Below, in pieces: positions 11,906-25,028 of a stretch of 64,000 nt of DNA (its first letter is position 1; the number at the start of each line of letters is the position of its first letter). Made by a program: the position numbers and the translations under genes. The DNA is from Okapia johnstoni (taxonomy: Eukaryota > Chordata > Mammalia > Artiodactyla > Giraffidae): NCBI GenBank assembly GCA_024291935.2, contig CM044317.1, positions 20,978,230-21,042,229 on the forward strand, written 5' to 3'. Below the pieces are notes generated by a model. It ran no database searches and had not been told where the DNA came from. It saw only the letters and a program-made list of their open reading frames with translations.

Positions 11906-14900
11906 TTAATTAGTCTCTGGGTTATATTAGCTGTGTTATAAAAGGTTGTTTCATGGTGCTAAATCTAGTTTTAGGTGAGCACTAGAACTAACAAAGATGT
12001 AAAAATAGCAGGTACCCTCAAAAGAAGCCACAGTGGCAAACATAAAGGTGCCTTTGAGTCATCAGGGGCGTTTGTTCAAATGGCAGATTCTCAGACGTTC
12101 CCCCAGCAAGTCTGACTCAAATGCCTGCCCCTGCCCCCAGGCTCCTGCACTTGTCACTGCCCTTTTTGTTGTTTGTGGTTTTCTTTTTTCTAAAATCCTG
12201 TTCTTCATTTAGGGATCTCTTGGTTCTCTCTGGAATATTAATGCTAGTTGTTTCTGAAGTTCTCTTTTTCCTCCATACAGTTTCCTCCTTCTTCTTTAAC
12301 CTAGCTGCTTTTTTTCTGTTTGTTCTGTGTTGGTTTTTCCTAGTAGGTGCTTGCTTCTGATTTCTGGTGATCCTCAGCTGCCTGACTTGTGAGTGGAGCC
12401 ATAAAAAAGCTGATGGGAGCTTTGTGTACTTAGATAGGCTTTGTCAACAAGGGCTTCGTTGTAGGGTAATACGGGGAAACCCTTCAGGACTGCCATTTGT
12501 CCTTGTCGTGAGCTCTTTTCTCTCGGGCTAGTCAGCTTTCCCAGAGAAGACTCTTTCAGTCTCCTGTCTTGGAGAGTATAATAGGCCTGGCTGCCATTGT
12601 TCTGATCGCCAAATAGGGGAAGTATGCAGACTTCCACTTAATTCACCCTGTTTCAGCACAGTACCCACTTCTCATACCCTCTGTCAGGAGGGGGTCAGAG
12701 GGCTGAATGCACTGCCAGACTTGAAACCACTCTTTCTGTTTCTATGCCCACATGCGTTGCATCCCCACTTCCAGAAGTTCCTAGTGCCTAAATTTGAGCC
12801 TTTTGATGGTTGCTTCATAGCTTTTCATCACTGCCTTAGAATTCAGCTTTCTTAGGATGGCTAAGTCAGTTCCTGCTTGTTTACCTACTTTCCAGTTTCC
12901 AAAACGTTGTTGCTGTTTTCTCCTTTCCTGTTATCTTAGGCTGTGTTTTTGCGGGAAAAAAAATCTCATTAATACTGTTTTTTTTTAATTAATTAATTTA
13001 TTTTAAATGAAACAAAGGGATATTTTTAATGATAACAGGTACAATTCACAAAGAATAGACATCATAAACCATTAGACACTTTCATTAGTACTGTTTTAAT
13101 AGAGTTTCAGGAGAGACTGAAGCTGCATACTTTAATTCAGTTTACCGTCTTTAACTCGACATTACTCCCACTACTTGCGACTAGAAGGTTAGCACCCTGT
13201 CCTTTTTCGTATTTTTCTTTGTGCATAGATTTGATGTTCTGAAGCTGCGGTATAATTTTCTCTCTAAATATGAGATAAACAATTCACTTCAGCCTTCTGG
13301 CTTATTTTAGGCCTCATTTCTAAGAAAATAAGAGCTTAGTCACGGGTTAACAAAATGGAGTCTCTTCAGGTGACAGTTGAAAAGAGTCAGTAGGCAGCAA
13401 AGCTGATGGCTTGGCAGGCCGGGGAGGCGGGGCCTTGTGCGCGGTGCTTCCCATAGCAGGATGGGCAAGGGTAGAAGGGGGCACGAGCCAGGGCGTCCCA
13501 CCACCAAGAGCAGCTTGTTTCAAACATTTAAAGTAGACATGTGGACCCAGTGTTGAATAGTTCTGGAGGGAACACAGAGGAACCCTTTGTGGAAGTAGTT
13601 TCTCACCAAACCAGTCTTCCTTTTCTGAGCCTGGTTTTTCCGTGCTCAGTACCTCCACCATGGCCACCTTAGCCCAAGTCCCTGTGGGCTCACCTGGACT
13701 TCTGTCATCGCTTCCTCAGTGGTCTCCCCATTTCACCATCTCACCATGTGGAAGAGGCGTTCATTCCTCTGCCCGGGAATGATGAGGGAAGCAGGAGTTG
13801 GCCAGGTAGATCCTGGGTGGCAGGACAGTCCAGGAGGGGGCATAGTGTGGAAAAGACATAAGCATGAGGGAATGTTAAGCATGTTAAACAAATAGCCAGT
13901 GGGTTGATCTGCAGCCTCAGTTGCTTTTGGGCCACTGTGGAGCAGAGGTATGCAGACATGGTGGGGTGACAGGCTTTGAGGGTCCAGCCTAGAGTGCAAC
14001 CTACCCAGGAAGCTTCTTCCAAGTGGTGTGTCAACTCAGGTGTTGTGGATTTTAATGATGGTCTGTTAGTATTTTATTGAGGATCTGCACATGCATACAC
14101 ACTTTAATAACAGATTTTTAAAGATGCTGACAAATGAATCCCTGTGATTTGGAAGGCATCCTGCCCTCTAGTCAAAAGGTAGGCCTGTCTTACGTGATAG
14201 GATCTATTACATTATCATCTGTACCCCTATTTGAAATGAAATTTGTACAAATTGTTTATTGCTTGAATTTCCAAAGAACATTATTATAGAGCCCCCCCCA
14301 CCCCTTTTTTTTAACCTTCACCTGATAAAATGCAGTGATTGAGGCATAAAATATATGGCCCGTGGCTTAGGAAATGTCAGTGACTTTGTGAAGAGTCAAA
14401 CTGAACTGACGGCACAAAGAGGGATTTTTCTGTTTTTTTCATGTAAGTCAGTGTCTTTTAACCTGTTTAAATCTAGAATCCCTTAGAAAATTTGAAGAAA
14501 GGTATGGTCCCTCTCCTCACAAGAACTGCAATACACATGCTTCCTAATTTTCCACAGAATTGTGGAGAATTCAGAGTCATGGGCCCCACTTAAAAACCTC
14601 TGTCTCAGTGAAGGCTGAAAACCCAGCCACAACCATCTGGTAGGGGACTCAACAGGCCTCACATCTAGAATCCTCAACCAAGTTATAAGTCCAGCCCCGG
14701 GAGCTCCTATTTACTGATTAGACATATAACGAGCCCCAGCTCTTCTCGCATCTACTTGCTCAGGTACAAGAACCATCCCATTTCACAGTCTATGTGCGTA
14801 ATAGGAAATTAGCAGCAGCAGCCCCCTGGAGGTTCTGAGAATCTTCTTCCTCCTGCTGATGTTTCTGGATGGCTTTTTCATGAGACTTGCTACTAGAGTC

Positions 14901-17900
14901 CTTCAAATATGGAGGCACCTCTCTAGAAGCCTCCTGGAGCCAGATAAACAGGGAATTTCCACCTGCCCGGCTCCATGATTGGCTGTTTCATATTGTGTGA
15001 GTTTAAGAAGAAACAGAACTTTCAAAACTGACCTTAACACATTTATATAAAAGCCATCCTAGGTTCCAGGAGTATGAGAGGAAAAGAAATGTTTAGAATA
15101 GAACTTTCTTATCCACAAGGAGTGGTGATGAATGGAGTAAAAAAAAAAAAGAACTTAAGAGTACCCATGTTGGAAGACTAAAAATGGAAATGCAATTTCC
15201 TCCCAGAAATGGGCCTTGCATTGTGTCACTGGGAACAATGGAAATAGAAGCCAGAAGTCATAGTTTATTTTGAGAATGTTGTAAAACATTTGTCCCCCAT
15301 TAGCTGATTGTGTTACGCAGCACTGGGGACGTCCTGGAACTCCACTTGTGCTCTGACCTCTCTCTCCACCGCCGTATACCACCAGCCCTCAGGGAACACA
15401 GTCCTTCCTGGCTGTTGCCATATATATATGTTCTTATTCCAATCTGATCCTCTCTCATCCCCAAAATAATCAGCACGAACAGAATGAAGCAGATGGCACA
15501 AGCCTTCTTTGGCATACTGGCAGATCTGTATCACTCACTCAGTATTTTTAGAATCAAGGGGATTGAAAATTATGTCCTGAGATGTTTTGGGGGAAGACTT
15601 ACTCTCTTTCCAGGGTGACAGGTGCTGAAATATTACCATATTTAAGACTCAAATGCAATCTGTATGTCAGGTCACAGGGCAGACGGATGATCATCGGGAC
15701 CATCCCTTTGTTAGTTCTCTGTTTAGGATTGTTGGCAGTTGGCCAAATAATAGAAAGTTCATCGCAAGTCTGTTTTAAGGGTGTGGCCAGAGCTCATCAG
15801 GTTTCAAGGAAAGATTGGAATCGGCAGCAGCCAGCCAGTACTGATCAAGTACATGGTGATGGGAGATGTTGTATTATCCACACAGCTTATTTTTTAAAAA
15901 TAGCTGGGCTTTGATCCTCAGCCACAATGAATTTATAATCTGCTGGGAAAGGCTATGTTTATAGAAGTTTCTGATTATATAATGAAAACAGTGCAAATAT
16001 TTATATTTGAAGATCTATATTAATGAAATACACAGTTATGGTGAATGAAATGTTATAACTATTAGTGAATTTGAATACATCATTAAAAAAAGAGCCTTCC
16101 TGAAGAAACTAAGGAATGCTTACTGTCATAAAGTAATTGAGTTCAACATTTGAGGAACAATTTTGCACTTAGGGTTGGACTGGGTGTATTTAACACAGAG
16201 ACCTAAAACTCAAAAAGATAAGAAAAGTCTTGGGCAAAGACATTAATACAATAAGTTAAATACATGTAAAAATACTTATGTGACTTAATGTTGTTCTCTG
16301 CAAGTTTAATGAGGAAAGAGTTGGAGGAAATGTCTCACATTTAAATACAGTATAGTCATGTCTAAAATGCCTTGATTGTATACCCACCATCTTTGAAGGC
16401 CCGAGGGAAATGTAGTGACGTCTACAACTTGTTGGACTTTTGAATCTAGGGAAGTGACTGGAAAGTGGATTTGGGAAGCTTTATTCAATGCTAATGGGCA
16501 GGTACTTTTTCTTTAATTGAAAAAATCTGATTTTTCCTTTGTATTCTTGGTGTGTTGGTGAGCAAATGTTAGTATCTGTTCAGAAACAAGGAACTTGGGC
16601 CAGTTTTTATTTGCAACTTCATATGTCCTGTGTGTGTTGAGCACGAGTATTATCCAGGCTCCTGGCTCCTCCAACTATGAGTAACGGATGATAAAGTATA
16701 TGCAGGGAGAGAATGTGTGTCTCTTTTCCAGTACTTCCATAGCTGAGTGGTTGAAACCGTGTGCCAGTTTGCAGCTGATGGTTTCTACTTTTATTCCCAG
16801 TGTTTATAAATACTACCATATATTTGTGTGGTGTGTTTTTAGATTACAGAGTGCTTTCAAGATTCATCTTGTTTCAGTTGGTTGTCCCCACTGGCTCATT
16901 TACATGCATCAAGTAAATATTACAAATGAGGAAACTGAAACTTAGGCGCTAACAAATGGATGAGCTGGAATTTGAACCAGGGAGTCTGTCTACTATATTC
17001 ATAAAACAAGTGACTGGAGCTGGATGTACACTTGCTGTGCTTCAGGGAAATGCGTGAGGGCGAATCAGAGCATAGTCGTGTCTGGAGGAAAGCGTCAGCG
17101 TTACCTTCACCTCTTGTGGCTCCTGTGTTTTCCAGCTCAGCAGCCACTAGCCTTGTGTGGCTACTTAAATGACAATGTCAGTTTCTCAGCATCACATTTT
17201 GAGTGTTCAGTAGCCATTCACTTCCATCACAGAAAGTTCTGTTGGACACTAGTCATCTCTGATAAAGCAGGAGTTGGGGAGAATCAATTTAGAGTATATA
17301 TGCAGGGGGTTGGTGTAGATGAGAAAATATAAAATCTCACCACCAGACCAGCTCCTTCTTTTGAGTGACTAATGCTATTTTGAGTTCAGCTATAAAGAGA
17401 ACAAGAAAAAAAAAATGAATTTCAAGCTTCATATTGTGTATACATTTTAATCTCTTAAAATAGATCTGGAGAACACAGCAATCTCAAGTGAATGAGTATA
17501 TTTAATGATGATGATAAATTCTGTGCCTTTTATGGCTGGGCCAGTGTTATGGCCAGACTGAGGCTGGAGGGAGAAGTATCCTGGCAGCAGAAACTCGGCC
17601 ACACAGGATAGAATTCCTGGAAGGAATTACTTTGTCTGTGGCCAGGGTGCTTGGGATGCCTCAAGGCTGGGCCACGGGGTGAACTGGCACGCGAGGAGGG
17701 AACGAGAAGCTGGAGGAGAGGGCTTTGGACGGGGCCAGGGCAGGGGCTCAGTTCAAATCATACTTGGTCCCAGAGGAGTCTCTGTGTGCTGCCATCAGAA
17801 AGGAGGTTTGGTGCCAAGATGCTGGCTGAGAACACGGGTGTCCCCAGCTCTGGATCAGTGCTTGAAGCTTCAGGTCAAAGTGCACACGTCAGCTCTCAAG

Positions 17901-19438
17901 GTTCCAAGCAGGTGGGGCAGGACAGCGAGGGGTATCTGCCTGGGGCCGGCTCCTTGTGAACTCTGACCAGACACTAAAAACATCTGAGCTAGTTGATGAG
18001 GAACAGGAAAAGTTTCCTGCAGTTTCTGCCCCTTAAAAAAGGAATGTGTGTTTGTCTAGGTGCATGTGCTAGGTGCTGATAAAAAGATGCTTGAACTATT
18101 ACTATAGTAAAACTTCATCTAGCTAGACTTTAGCTTTCTGATCTGAAAATAACTCCAGAGGTAAGTAAAAATTAACAGTAAAGAGCAGCTCTGAAAGAGT
18201 TGGCAATAAATGAATGACTGCAGGGACTAGATTCCTCGAAGGCCTGCTGAGATTGGTCAGGTTCACACATATGCCCTGCTCACTTGACAAAGTTCAGAAA
18301 AGGCTGGCCTGTGTGCAGAAGTTACTCCAGTGTGTTTAATGTAGGCAGACAGTATGCTTTTTTTTTTTTTTTAAGTATCGGCACTTGAAAGGTTAACATC
18401 CGTTGCGTGAGAATTCTCTCTTACTAGAATAGCACAGGGTTCTGGGTAGCCAGGCTTTTCCTGTGTTGTTTTTGATGCTGTGTTCATGATGCTCTTTTGG
18501 ACTCTTAAGGCTCCTAAGTGATGGGTCTGTTGGCAGAAAAAGAAAAGCCTGGACTTGGGTGATCTGCCTGGGTTGCAAGGATGGTAAGAACTGGGATTGG
18601 AAGCAGGCTAAGGCGGCAAGCCCGTCTCCAAGGAGTGGCCTTCCAGCAGGTAGCTCCCCTCCCCCACCCCCTGCCCCCGCCGGGTGGGGCTGGGGAACGA
18701 GGAAGTGTTCCCACAGACTAAAGGGAAAAAGAGGAGTGGACGGTTTCCTGGAAGATGGTGCCTGCATACCAGCCGTCGTCACTCTTATCTTTATGTGAAT
18801 CTCGTCTCCCCTTCAAAGGCAACAACTCAGTGAATGAAACTAGCTTTATTCCCACTTTGTTTACATCGTAGACTTGCGTCCTTCTGCATGGTAACCTCAC
18901 AAACAAATCAACTTAGATATATACAAATGATTTCGTCTCATCCCCTGGAAGTTTAAACAGGTGTGGTAAACAACTTATGTTCTGCCAACAGTGAGTGACG
19001 AGGAATAGCCAATGGTTTGAATAAGCGAGGATGCTTCTCTTTTCTGTACCAGTAAGACACTCAAGCACACTGGGGCTGTGTGTGTGTGTTTTATTTTCCC
19101 CCTTTGAATTGGCAGACTGAACTTCACACTGACTTGAAATCATGGCTTGAAGTAGATGATACCAAGTCTGTGGAAATAGCTGTCTCTATCACAAGGGAAA
19201 GTGCTTCATCCGCCATCAGAACACTGTGCAGTTGACTCCTGCCACTTTGAAGCAGCACAGACAGGTGCATCCATATGCAGAAGGACCTCTTAAAGCACAG
19301 GGGAAGATGGAGAGGTGTGCCACATTAGAGCCATTTAAAGGAACATGTTGAGTCCAGGTAGTCGATGCTGAACGGGTGGACGAGAAGCGTGGTTTGCCAA
19401 CGGCTAATGTGCAGAAACTGTTCCTCTTCTCTCCACAG
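11906..19438 (+). other. Non-coding interval, probable PLAGL1 intron
   Basis: I find no coding exon. Recognised relics are a MER5-like block near 12050-12165 and a MIR-like block near 16890-17020. A possible old hAT-type block lies near 14463-14610. Simple tracts include poly-A near 15140 and poly-T at 18359-18372. A short GC-rich patch near 18645-18690 is pyrimidine-rich but too small and CpG-poor to call a CpG island. Confidence 0.5.
16890..17020 (-). repeat. MIR SINE, minus strand
   Basis: It contains 'aaatgaggaaactgaaactt' followed by 'gctggaatttgaaccaggga', the reverse-complement MIR order. It is diverged. Confidence 0.55.
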
Positions 19439-19765
19439 TCTGGTGACCCAGGACGTGCCCCAGCTCTAGTGATGCAGTCTGCCTTTCTCCTCGGGAACAT
19501 CATCTGTGCCTCACACTTGCTCCTCTCAGCCTGAGACCGCGTGGAAACTGGGATGTAGGATGCAGGAAGCAGAGATAGTGGTAACCGAGAGGCCCATGTC
19601 TGGGTAGATCCAGGTCGGGGACCACAACGCTGCCTCCCCCTGGGCCTGGCGGTCGGCTGCTGGGGCTCTGCTGATGTGCTCAGCACAGTCCTATCCTTCT
19701 ATTTGCACTTAAATGGCACAGCATTTGGTCAGCGCATCTGAAAAGGAAATTGTGAGACAAAGCCC
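19439..19765 (+). other. PLAGL1: PLAGL1 5' UTR part of first coding exon (start tentative)
   Basis: The best acceptor by eye upstream of the start codon is the pyrimidine-rich 'cctcttctctccacag' ending at 19438, which would make a 479-base exon up to the donor at 19917. Weaker AG sites lie near 19690 and at 19721. If the longer exon is used, an upstream ATG at 19713 opens a 66-codon frame that overlaps the main start in another frame. The start ATG (19766) has G at +4 but C at -3, so it is an average initiation context. Confidence 0.4.
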
Positions 19766-19917
19766 ATGGCTACCTACCCCTGCCAGTTATGTGGCAAGAC
19801 GTTCCTCACCCTGGAGAAGTTCACTATCCACAGTTATTCCCACTCCAGGGAGCGACCTTACAAGTGCTTGCAGCCAGACTGTGGCAAAGCCTTCATTTCC
19901 AGATATAAATTAATGAG
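19766..19917 (+). CDS. PLAGL1: PLAGL1 (ZAC1) first coding exon: zinc finger 1 and most of finger 2
   Basis: The product is a nuclear C2H2 zinc-finger transcription factor that binds GC-rich DNA, acts in cell-cycle arrest and apoptosis, and is paternally expressed in several mammals. This exon encodes residues 1-50 and two bases of codon 51. It starts [13 protein letters not shown] and ends [10 protein letters not shown]. Finger 1 uses C6, C9, H22 and H26. Finger 2 uses C34 and C39 here, with its two histidines in the next exon. The donor is ATGAG|gtgaga at 19918. The split Arg codon (AG|G) joins exactly to the exon at 23483. The ATG is chosen because it gives the family's conserved N-terminus and total length (461 residues against about 463 in human). 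Confidence 0.95.
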
Positions 19918-22900
19918 GTGAGAGGCTTCAGAAAAGGTATGTGCTTTTCCACATACCTTTCAAAGGCTTTGCTAGCCCTCAGACCAAACGCTGCAGGGGA
20001 AAGCGGATGTCGTTTAGCCTTTAAGGCTGTATCTCCAGTAATTACTATAGTTTTTATACGACAGTTGTGCTCTGCAGTGTTCAGTTCACTTTTTCAACAA
20101 GTATGTCTTGTGTTCCTACAATAAGCCAGGCTTAAGAACAGAAAGATGAGAAGACCTATGGCCAGGGAGATAGTCATGGAAACACCATTAAAATGTAATC
20201 CAAGGGCTTTAATCACAGAGCTGTGGAAGTGGTGGAGGTTGTTCTCCACTGCTTGGTGAGACCTGGGAAGGCTCGTCAGAGTGGGTTAGTCTTTAGCTGT
20301 GATATGAAGAATGAATGGGAGGTAGACAGAGAGGAGGTTCTGGGAAAGCCCTAAGCCTCGGCCTTGAAGCGTATGTGGACAGAGGGTCGCGCTGGAAGAG
20401 GAACGGAGTGAGGCTCAAACTGGAGGCAAGAGGGTAGCAGCTCAGAACAGGCCGTGTCTCCTGTCCTAAAAGGCTTGTTTTTCTTGTGAGGAGTGTAAGA
20501 ACTGAACAACATGATTTGATCAGGATGTTAGAAAGATGTCTCTAGCAGTAATTTGGAGAAGAGGGAAGAGGCAAGTAGACTGATGTAGAATCTGTTGTAA
20601 CAGTCCAGGTATGAAATATGGAGAGCCTCTCCAGGCCCTGAGAGGATGGAGGGGAGGGATTCAACAAAGGGTAAAAACTACTTTGCAGAGAGAGGTTCTT
20701 TTTTTAAAAATAGTAACATTTAGTCTGAATTATTTCTTTAGCGTCTTACTTCCATGAGAGAAATGGTATATGAGATGTAGTTTCTGCCTGTAAAGGATTT
20801 TTATATCCTAGAAAGACAGTACTCAAAATATACTCATAATGAGTACGTTGCACGGTAGGCTGATTGACAGTGAATGCTGTGCGTGCGCTATATATACCAT
20901 ACGCTCAGAGCTATACACACAGAGCTCCCACCAACGCATGCCTGTCTGGATACCTGGTTAAGGGAAATGCATCTTTGGCCTCTAGTCTTCATGTAACGAA
21001 CTGTAACTTTCAGACCAGCAGATAAGTGCATAAGTGAGAGTGAGAATTGAGTGAGAGAGAACTTCCATCTGAGTATGCTATGAGCACGGACCACCTTATG
21101 ATTAAATCTGGGGGTGCTCCTGGAGGAAGGCACTGGGGAGAGTTAGAAATAAGTTGTGTTCCTGGCCCTTATGAATAGCCCTGTTATAGATCATTGATAA
21201 GCTGATCTGTTCAAATAAGCCTACGAGTGCTTAAAATTCAAATGTGTTCTGTACATCGGCCAATCTCTAGTTGCCATAAATATAAGTATTGAGTGCTTAC
21301 TGTATGCACCAGTTTTGTTGCAAAGGCTTCCTGTTTTGCAGCACGCTTCTTATGTGTACACAGTAATTATCCTTACCCAAGCCCCAAAGGCAGGGTTAGC
21401 TGCAGTTAAGCCACAGTGAGGATATTATAACTGTGGGTAAAGACCAAAATACATATAGGAGATAAATATTTGGAACAGACAGTGGCGCCGACAGATTACT
21501 GGAATGACAGGAATTAGGTGGGATTACTGTGGTAAACCGCACTGAAGGAGATGTCTTAAGCAATATTTAGGAGCTGGTAGTTCTGAGCAAGGGAAACAAC
21601 TTGGTCAGCTAAGGGTGTGAAGAGAGGCAAAAAAGGGAAGCAGTGTACTTTCTGCAAGGACGGCCTTCCCTGCCATAGCCACCAGCATGTCTTGCCCCTC
21701 TGGCCTGAACCAGTGATCTAATAGAGGGAAGAGGGCAGGATGCCTTTTTTTTTTTTTTTTTAAAAAGGGCAGCATTCCATTCTGTGTCCCTCAGTTGCCA
21801 CATAAAAGTTCCATTTCATAAGCAAAGGTTGAAGAAGAAAGTAACTGACTTGCTTAAGTAGAGAAAAGCACATGGGACCGAATATAGCGAAGGACGAAAG
21901 CAGTTAGACAGCCAAAGACAGGAACAGACGATTTGGCAAGGCAGACGGAAGTCCCAGGGTCAGCAGTTAACCCCGGAAGCATTCTAAGATCATTGATGTG
22001 GTCCAGGTGACACCCCAAGATGGTGATTTTGGGAAACTACAGGACAGACCGAAAGTGGTGGTTTCCTGGGTTGTGAGGTCAGAAAAGAAGTTAGGGAGGG
22101 CAGCAAGACGTGGGAGTCATTTTAGCTCTAAGGTGATCATGTTCTAGACTGGGATTGTTGCATGAGCAAGGGAGGAGTAAATTACATGGAGAACTGGATG
22201 CCAGGCAAAGGAAAAAGTAAAAAACAAAAAAACGGGTTGGAAGCTCATGGGATGTGATTTGACAAGTGGCGTTACTGCTCAAGTGTGACTTGTGTCCCCT
22301 GAACCTTTCTCATTGGTAGGACAGGAGCAGGACAGGAAATACCAAGTCCAGAGCTGCTCACTTGGTATTGATCTATACGTGGCTGATAAATGAGATCTAA
22401 TCAGATAAAAATCCTCCACAGAGGAAAAAGGAGAGAGGGGCAAGATCTATCACAGAGCTTTAGGTTCCTGAACACTAGTGCTGGCCTAGAGAGAAAATTG
22501 TTTAAATGCCAAGTTTGTTATTTTCCCTCTAGCTGGCTCGAGAAACCCTTTCTGCAACCTGTGAATGTATTTAAATACATCTGGAACTCAGAGAGACCAG
22601 TGTCACCTCAGACCCCAAATACCTATTGTGCTGGCCCCTGTTGCTCAGCGTTGTTTGTGCTGCAGTCGATGTCTGGTTCCCTCTTGGTGTCCACGGGCAG
22701 CAGCTTGGTGCTTCTAGAGAAAGTCCTTTTGAGTTTTGCCAGTGAAATTGCCAGTGACCTTTAGGAAGTGAGTTGGAAGCATCTAAGAGGGATCTTAAAG
22801 AACTGGAGACGGGGTTCATGCATCTGATATGAGAGCTCACTGGAAGGTATTAAACAGCAGAAACTAAGACCTCACTGTAACGTTCTCCTGGGAGGCACAA

Positions 22901-23482
22901 GGGTGAAGCTCAGAGAACACGTGGTGGGGTTGCCATTCTGGGTCCATAATACATAATAGACACTTTCTCTGACGTGAAGGATAGTCTTTTTAGCATTATG
23001 TCTAAGGCCTGAACTTTCGATCAAGATAAAGCAGAGATTGTACTAGAAACATTAACAGTGGAGTGGGGGTGGGGGTGTAGAGTTCTGTGTAGAAGGCAAA
23101 TTGGATTATTTTTGGAAATTCAGAAATTTTAACAGTATAGAATAGTCATTTAAACCCCTTCCTGAAAACTATTTCTTCATGATCATATATTTTAAAATAC
23201 TTGTATATACTTGTGTTTAGAAATCTCTGTGTATAGATTAGGAAATACGTTCTCAATGCATGTTCTTTACAGGTGTGACGGCCGCATCGCATCACGTAGT
23301 ACTTGTTCTTTTATTATAAAGTTTATGTGTAGAAATCTGGAAAATATAGAAAAGTATTTTAACAACTAAAATGTATATACCACCACCTGGAGAAAACTAC
23401 TAACATTTTAATATTGTTTCTATATGTGTCTTTGGCTCTTAAAAAACTGTGTCTGTTGTGAATTTTTTCTGTCTGTCCCTAG
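19918..23482 (+). other. PLAGL1: PLAGL1 intron between the two coding exons
   Basis: The 3565-base intron runs from gtgaga to tctgtccctag (GT-AG). It contains poly-T at 21746-21760 and decayed MIR-like or L2-like fragments (for example near 20080-20230 and 21280-21420). I see no ruminant-specific SINE or BovB in it and no additional exon. Confidence 0.8.
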
Positions 23483-24716
23483 GCATATGGCTACACATTC
23501 ACCCCAGAAATCTCACCAGTGTGCTTATTGTGAGAAGACATTCAACCGGAAAGACCACCTGAAGAACCACCTCCAAACGCACGACCCCAACAAAATGGCC
23601 TTTGGGTGCGAGGAGTGTGGGAAGAAGTACAACACCATTCTGGGCTACAAAAGGCACCTGGCCCTCCACGCGGCCAGCAGTGGCGACCTCACCTGTGGGG
23701 TCTGTTCCCTGGAGCTGGGGAGCACTGAGGTGCTGCTCGACCACCTCAAAGCCCACGCCGAAGAGAAGCCCTCGACTGGAACCAAGGAGAAGAAGCACCA
23801 GTGCGACCACTGTGAGAGATGCTTCTACACCCGGAAAGATGTGCGGCGCCACCTGGTGGTCCACACAGGCTGCAAGGACTTCCTGTGTCAGTTCTGTGCC
23901 CAGAGATTCGGGCGCAAAGACCACCTCACGCGTCACACCAAGAAGACCCACTCACAGGAGCTGATGAAGGAGAGCCTGCAGTCTGGAGACCTTCTGAATA
24001 CTCTCCACACTCTCTCTCCCCAGTTCCAACTGAAGGCTGCCCCACTGTCTCCTTTTCCTATAGGGGCCCCTGCACAGAATGGGCTTGCAAGTGGCTTGCC
24101 AGCTGAGGTACACACCCTCAATGCCTTGGAGCAGCCCACCCAGCCTATACCAGTGCTGTCAGAGCTCCTGGCCCCACTCCACCCCATGGCCACCCCCAGC
24201 TCTCCCCACGCACCCCTCCAGAATCACAAGTACAACACCGGTTCTACCTCATACCCCCCACTTGCAGGCCTGCCCCTCAAAACAGATACTAAAGGATTTT
24301 GCAGTACCAATTTGCTTGAGGACTTGCCTCTGCAAGAGCCTCAGTCACCTCACAAGCTCAATGCAGGTTTTGACCTGGCTAAGGGAGGTGCAGGTAAAGT
24401 AAACCTGCCCAAAGAGCTAGCTGCAGATGCTGTGAACATAACATTACCTGCCTCTCTGGACCTCTCCCCTCTGTTGGGCTTCTGGCAGCTGCCCCCTCCT
24501 GCTACCCAGAATGCCTTTGGGAGTAGTGGTCTCGCTCTGGGGGCTGGGGAACCTCTGCCGCATAGGCTGAGCTGTCTGGGGCAGCAGCCACAAGACCCCA
24601 CACTAGCCATGAGCACTATGAGCCTGGGCCAGCTCCCCCTCCCTCCCATCCCCCACGTTTTCCCAGCTGGCACTGGTTCGGCTATCCTGCCTCATTTCCA
24701 CCATGCATTCAGATGA
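23483..24716 (+). CDS. PLAGL1: PLAGL1 (ZAC1) last coding exon: zinc fingers 2-7 and C-terminal region
   Basis: This exon starts in codon 51 after the acceptor 'ctgtctgtccctag' and ends at TGA 24714-24716. Together with 19766-19917 it gives 461 residues. Zinc ligands (Cys, Cys, His, His) are: finger 2 H52/H56; finger 3 C64, C67, H80, H84; finger 4 C93, C96, H109, H113; finger 5 C122, C125, H138, H142; finger 6 C158, C161, H174, H178; finger 7 C186, C189, H202, H207. All ligands are intact. The remaining ~250 residues are rich in Pro, Leu and Ser, as in the family's transactivation region, and end PHFHHAFR. The open frame continues 59 bases upstream of the acceptor by chance. No frameshift or premature stop is present, so the gene looks functional. 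Zinc finger plus tail organisation separates PLAGL1 from PLAG1 and PLAGL2 only by sequence; the C-terminal wording fits PLAGL1. Confidence 0.97.
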
Positions 24717-24996
24717 ATGTTTTTTTTTTTTTTTTTTTTTAAGCATACTTTTCTTACTCTGAAAGCTATTTTGAGAAGCGTTTTAAACATCAGCTATGAT
24801 AATACAAGGAAAGATTTAGGAAGCAGGACTGGAATATGGCTTATTCACTGATGACTGGCTTGAGAGAAGAGAGTTCTCGAACTGCATGTATTGTGCCAAT
24901 CTGTCCTGAGTGTTCGTGCTTTGTACCAAATTTAATACGCAAGTATTCTTCTATGGAACTGCAACCATTATCATAACCGACATCCGTATGAGGGCT

Positions 24997-25028
24997 GCTA
25001 TATATTGGTGTAGCTATATATTGGTGTT
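24997..25028 (+). repeat. 16-bp tandem duplication in PLAGL1 3' UTR
   Basis: Two adjacent copies read gctatatattggtgta and gctatatattggtgtt and differ by one base. It is a small local duplication of unknown consequence. Confidence 0.9.

Noticed and set aside
18645..18700. GC-rich patch as a CpG island or the imprinting control region
   Set aside because: It is very short and made mainly of C-runs with few CpGs. The known PLAGL1 differentially methylated promoter lies far upstream of the coding exons in other mammals, so it is probably outside this window.
23499..23951. 150-codon minus-strand frame inside the PLAGL1 exon
   Set aside because: It is an antisense shadow of the zinc-finger coding sequence, caused by codon composition.
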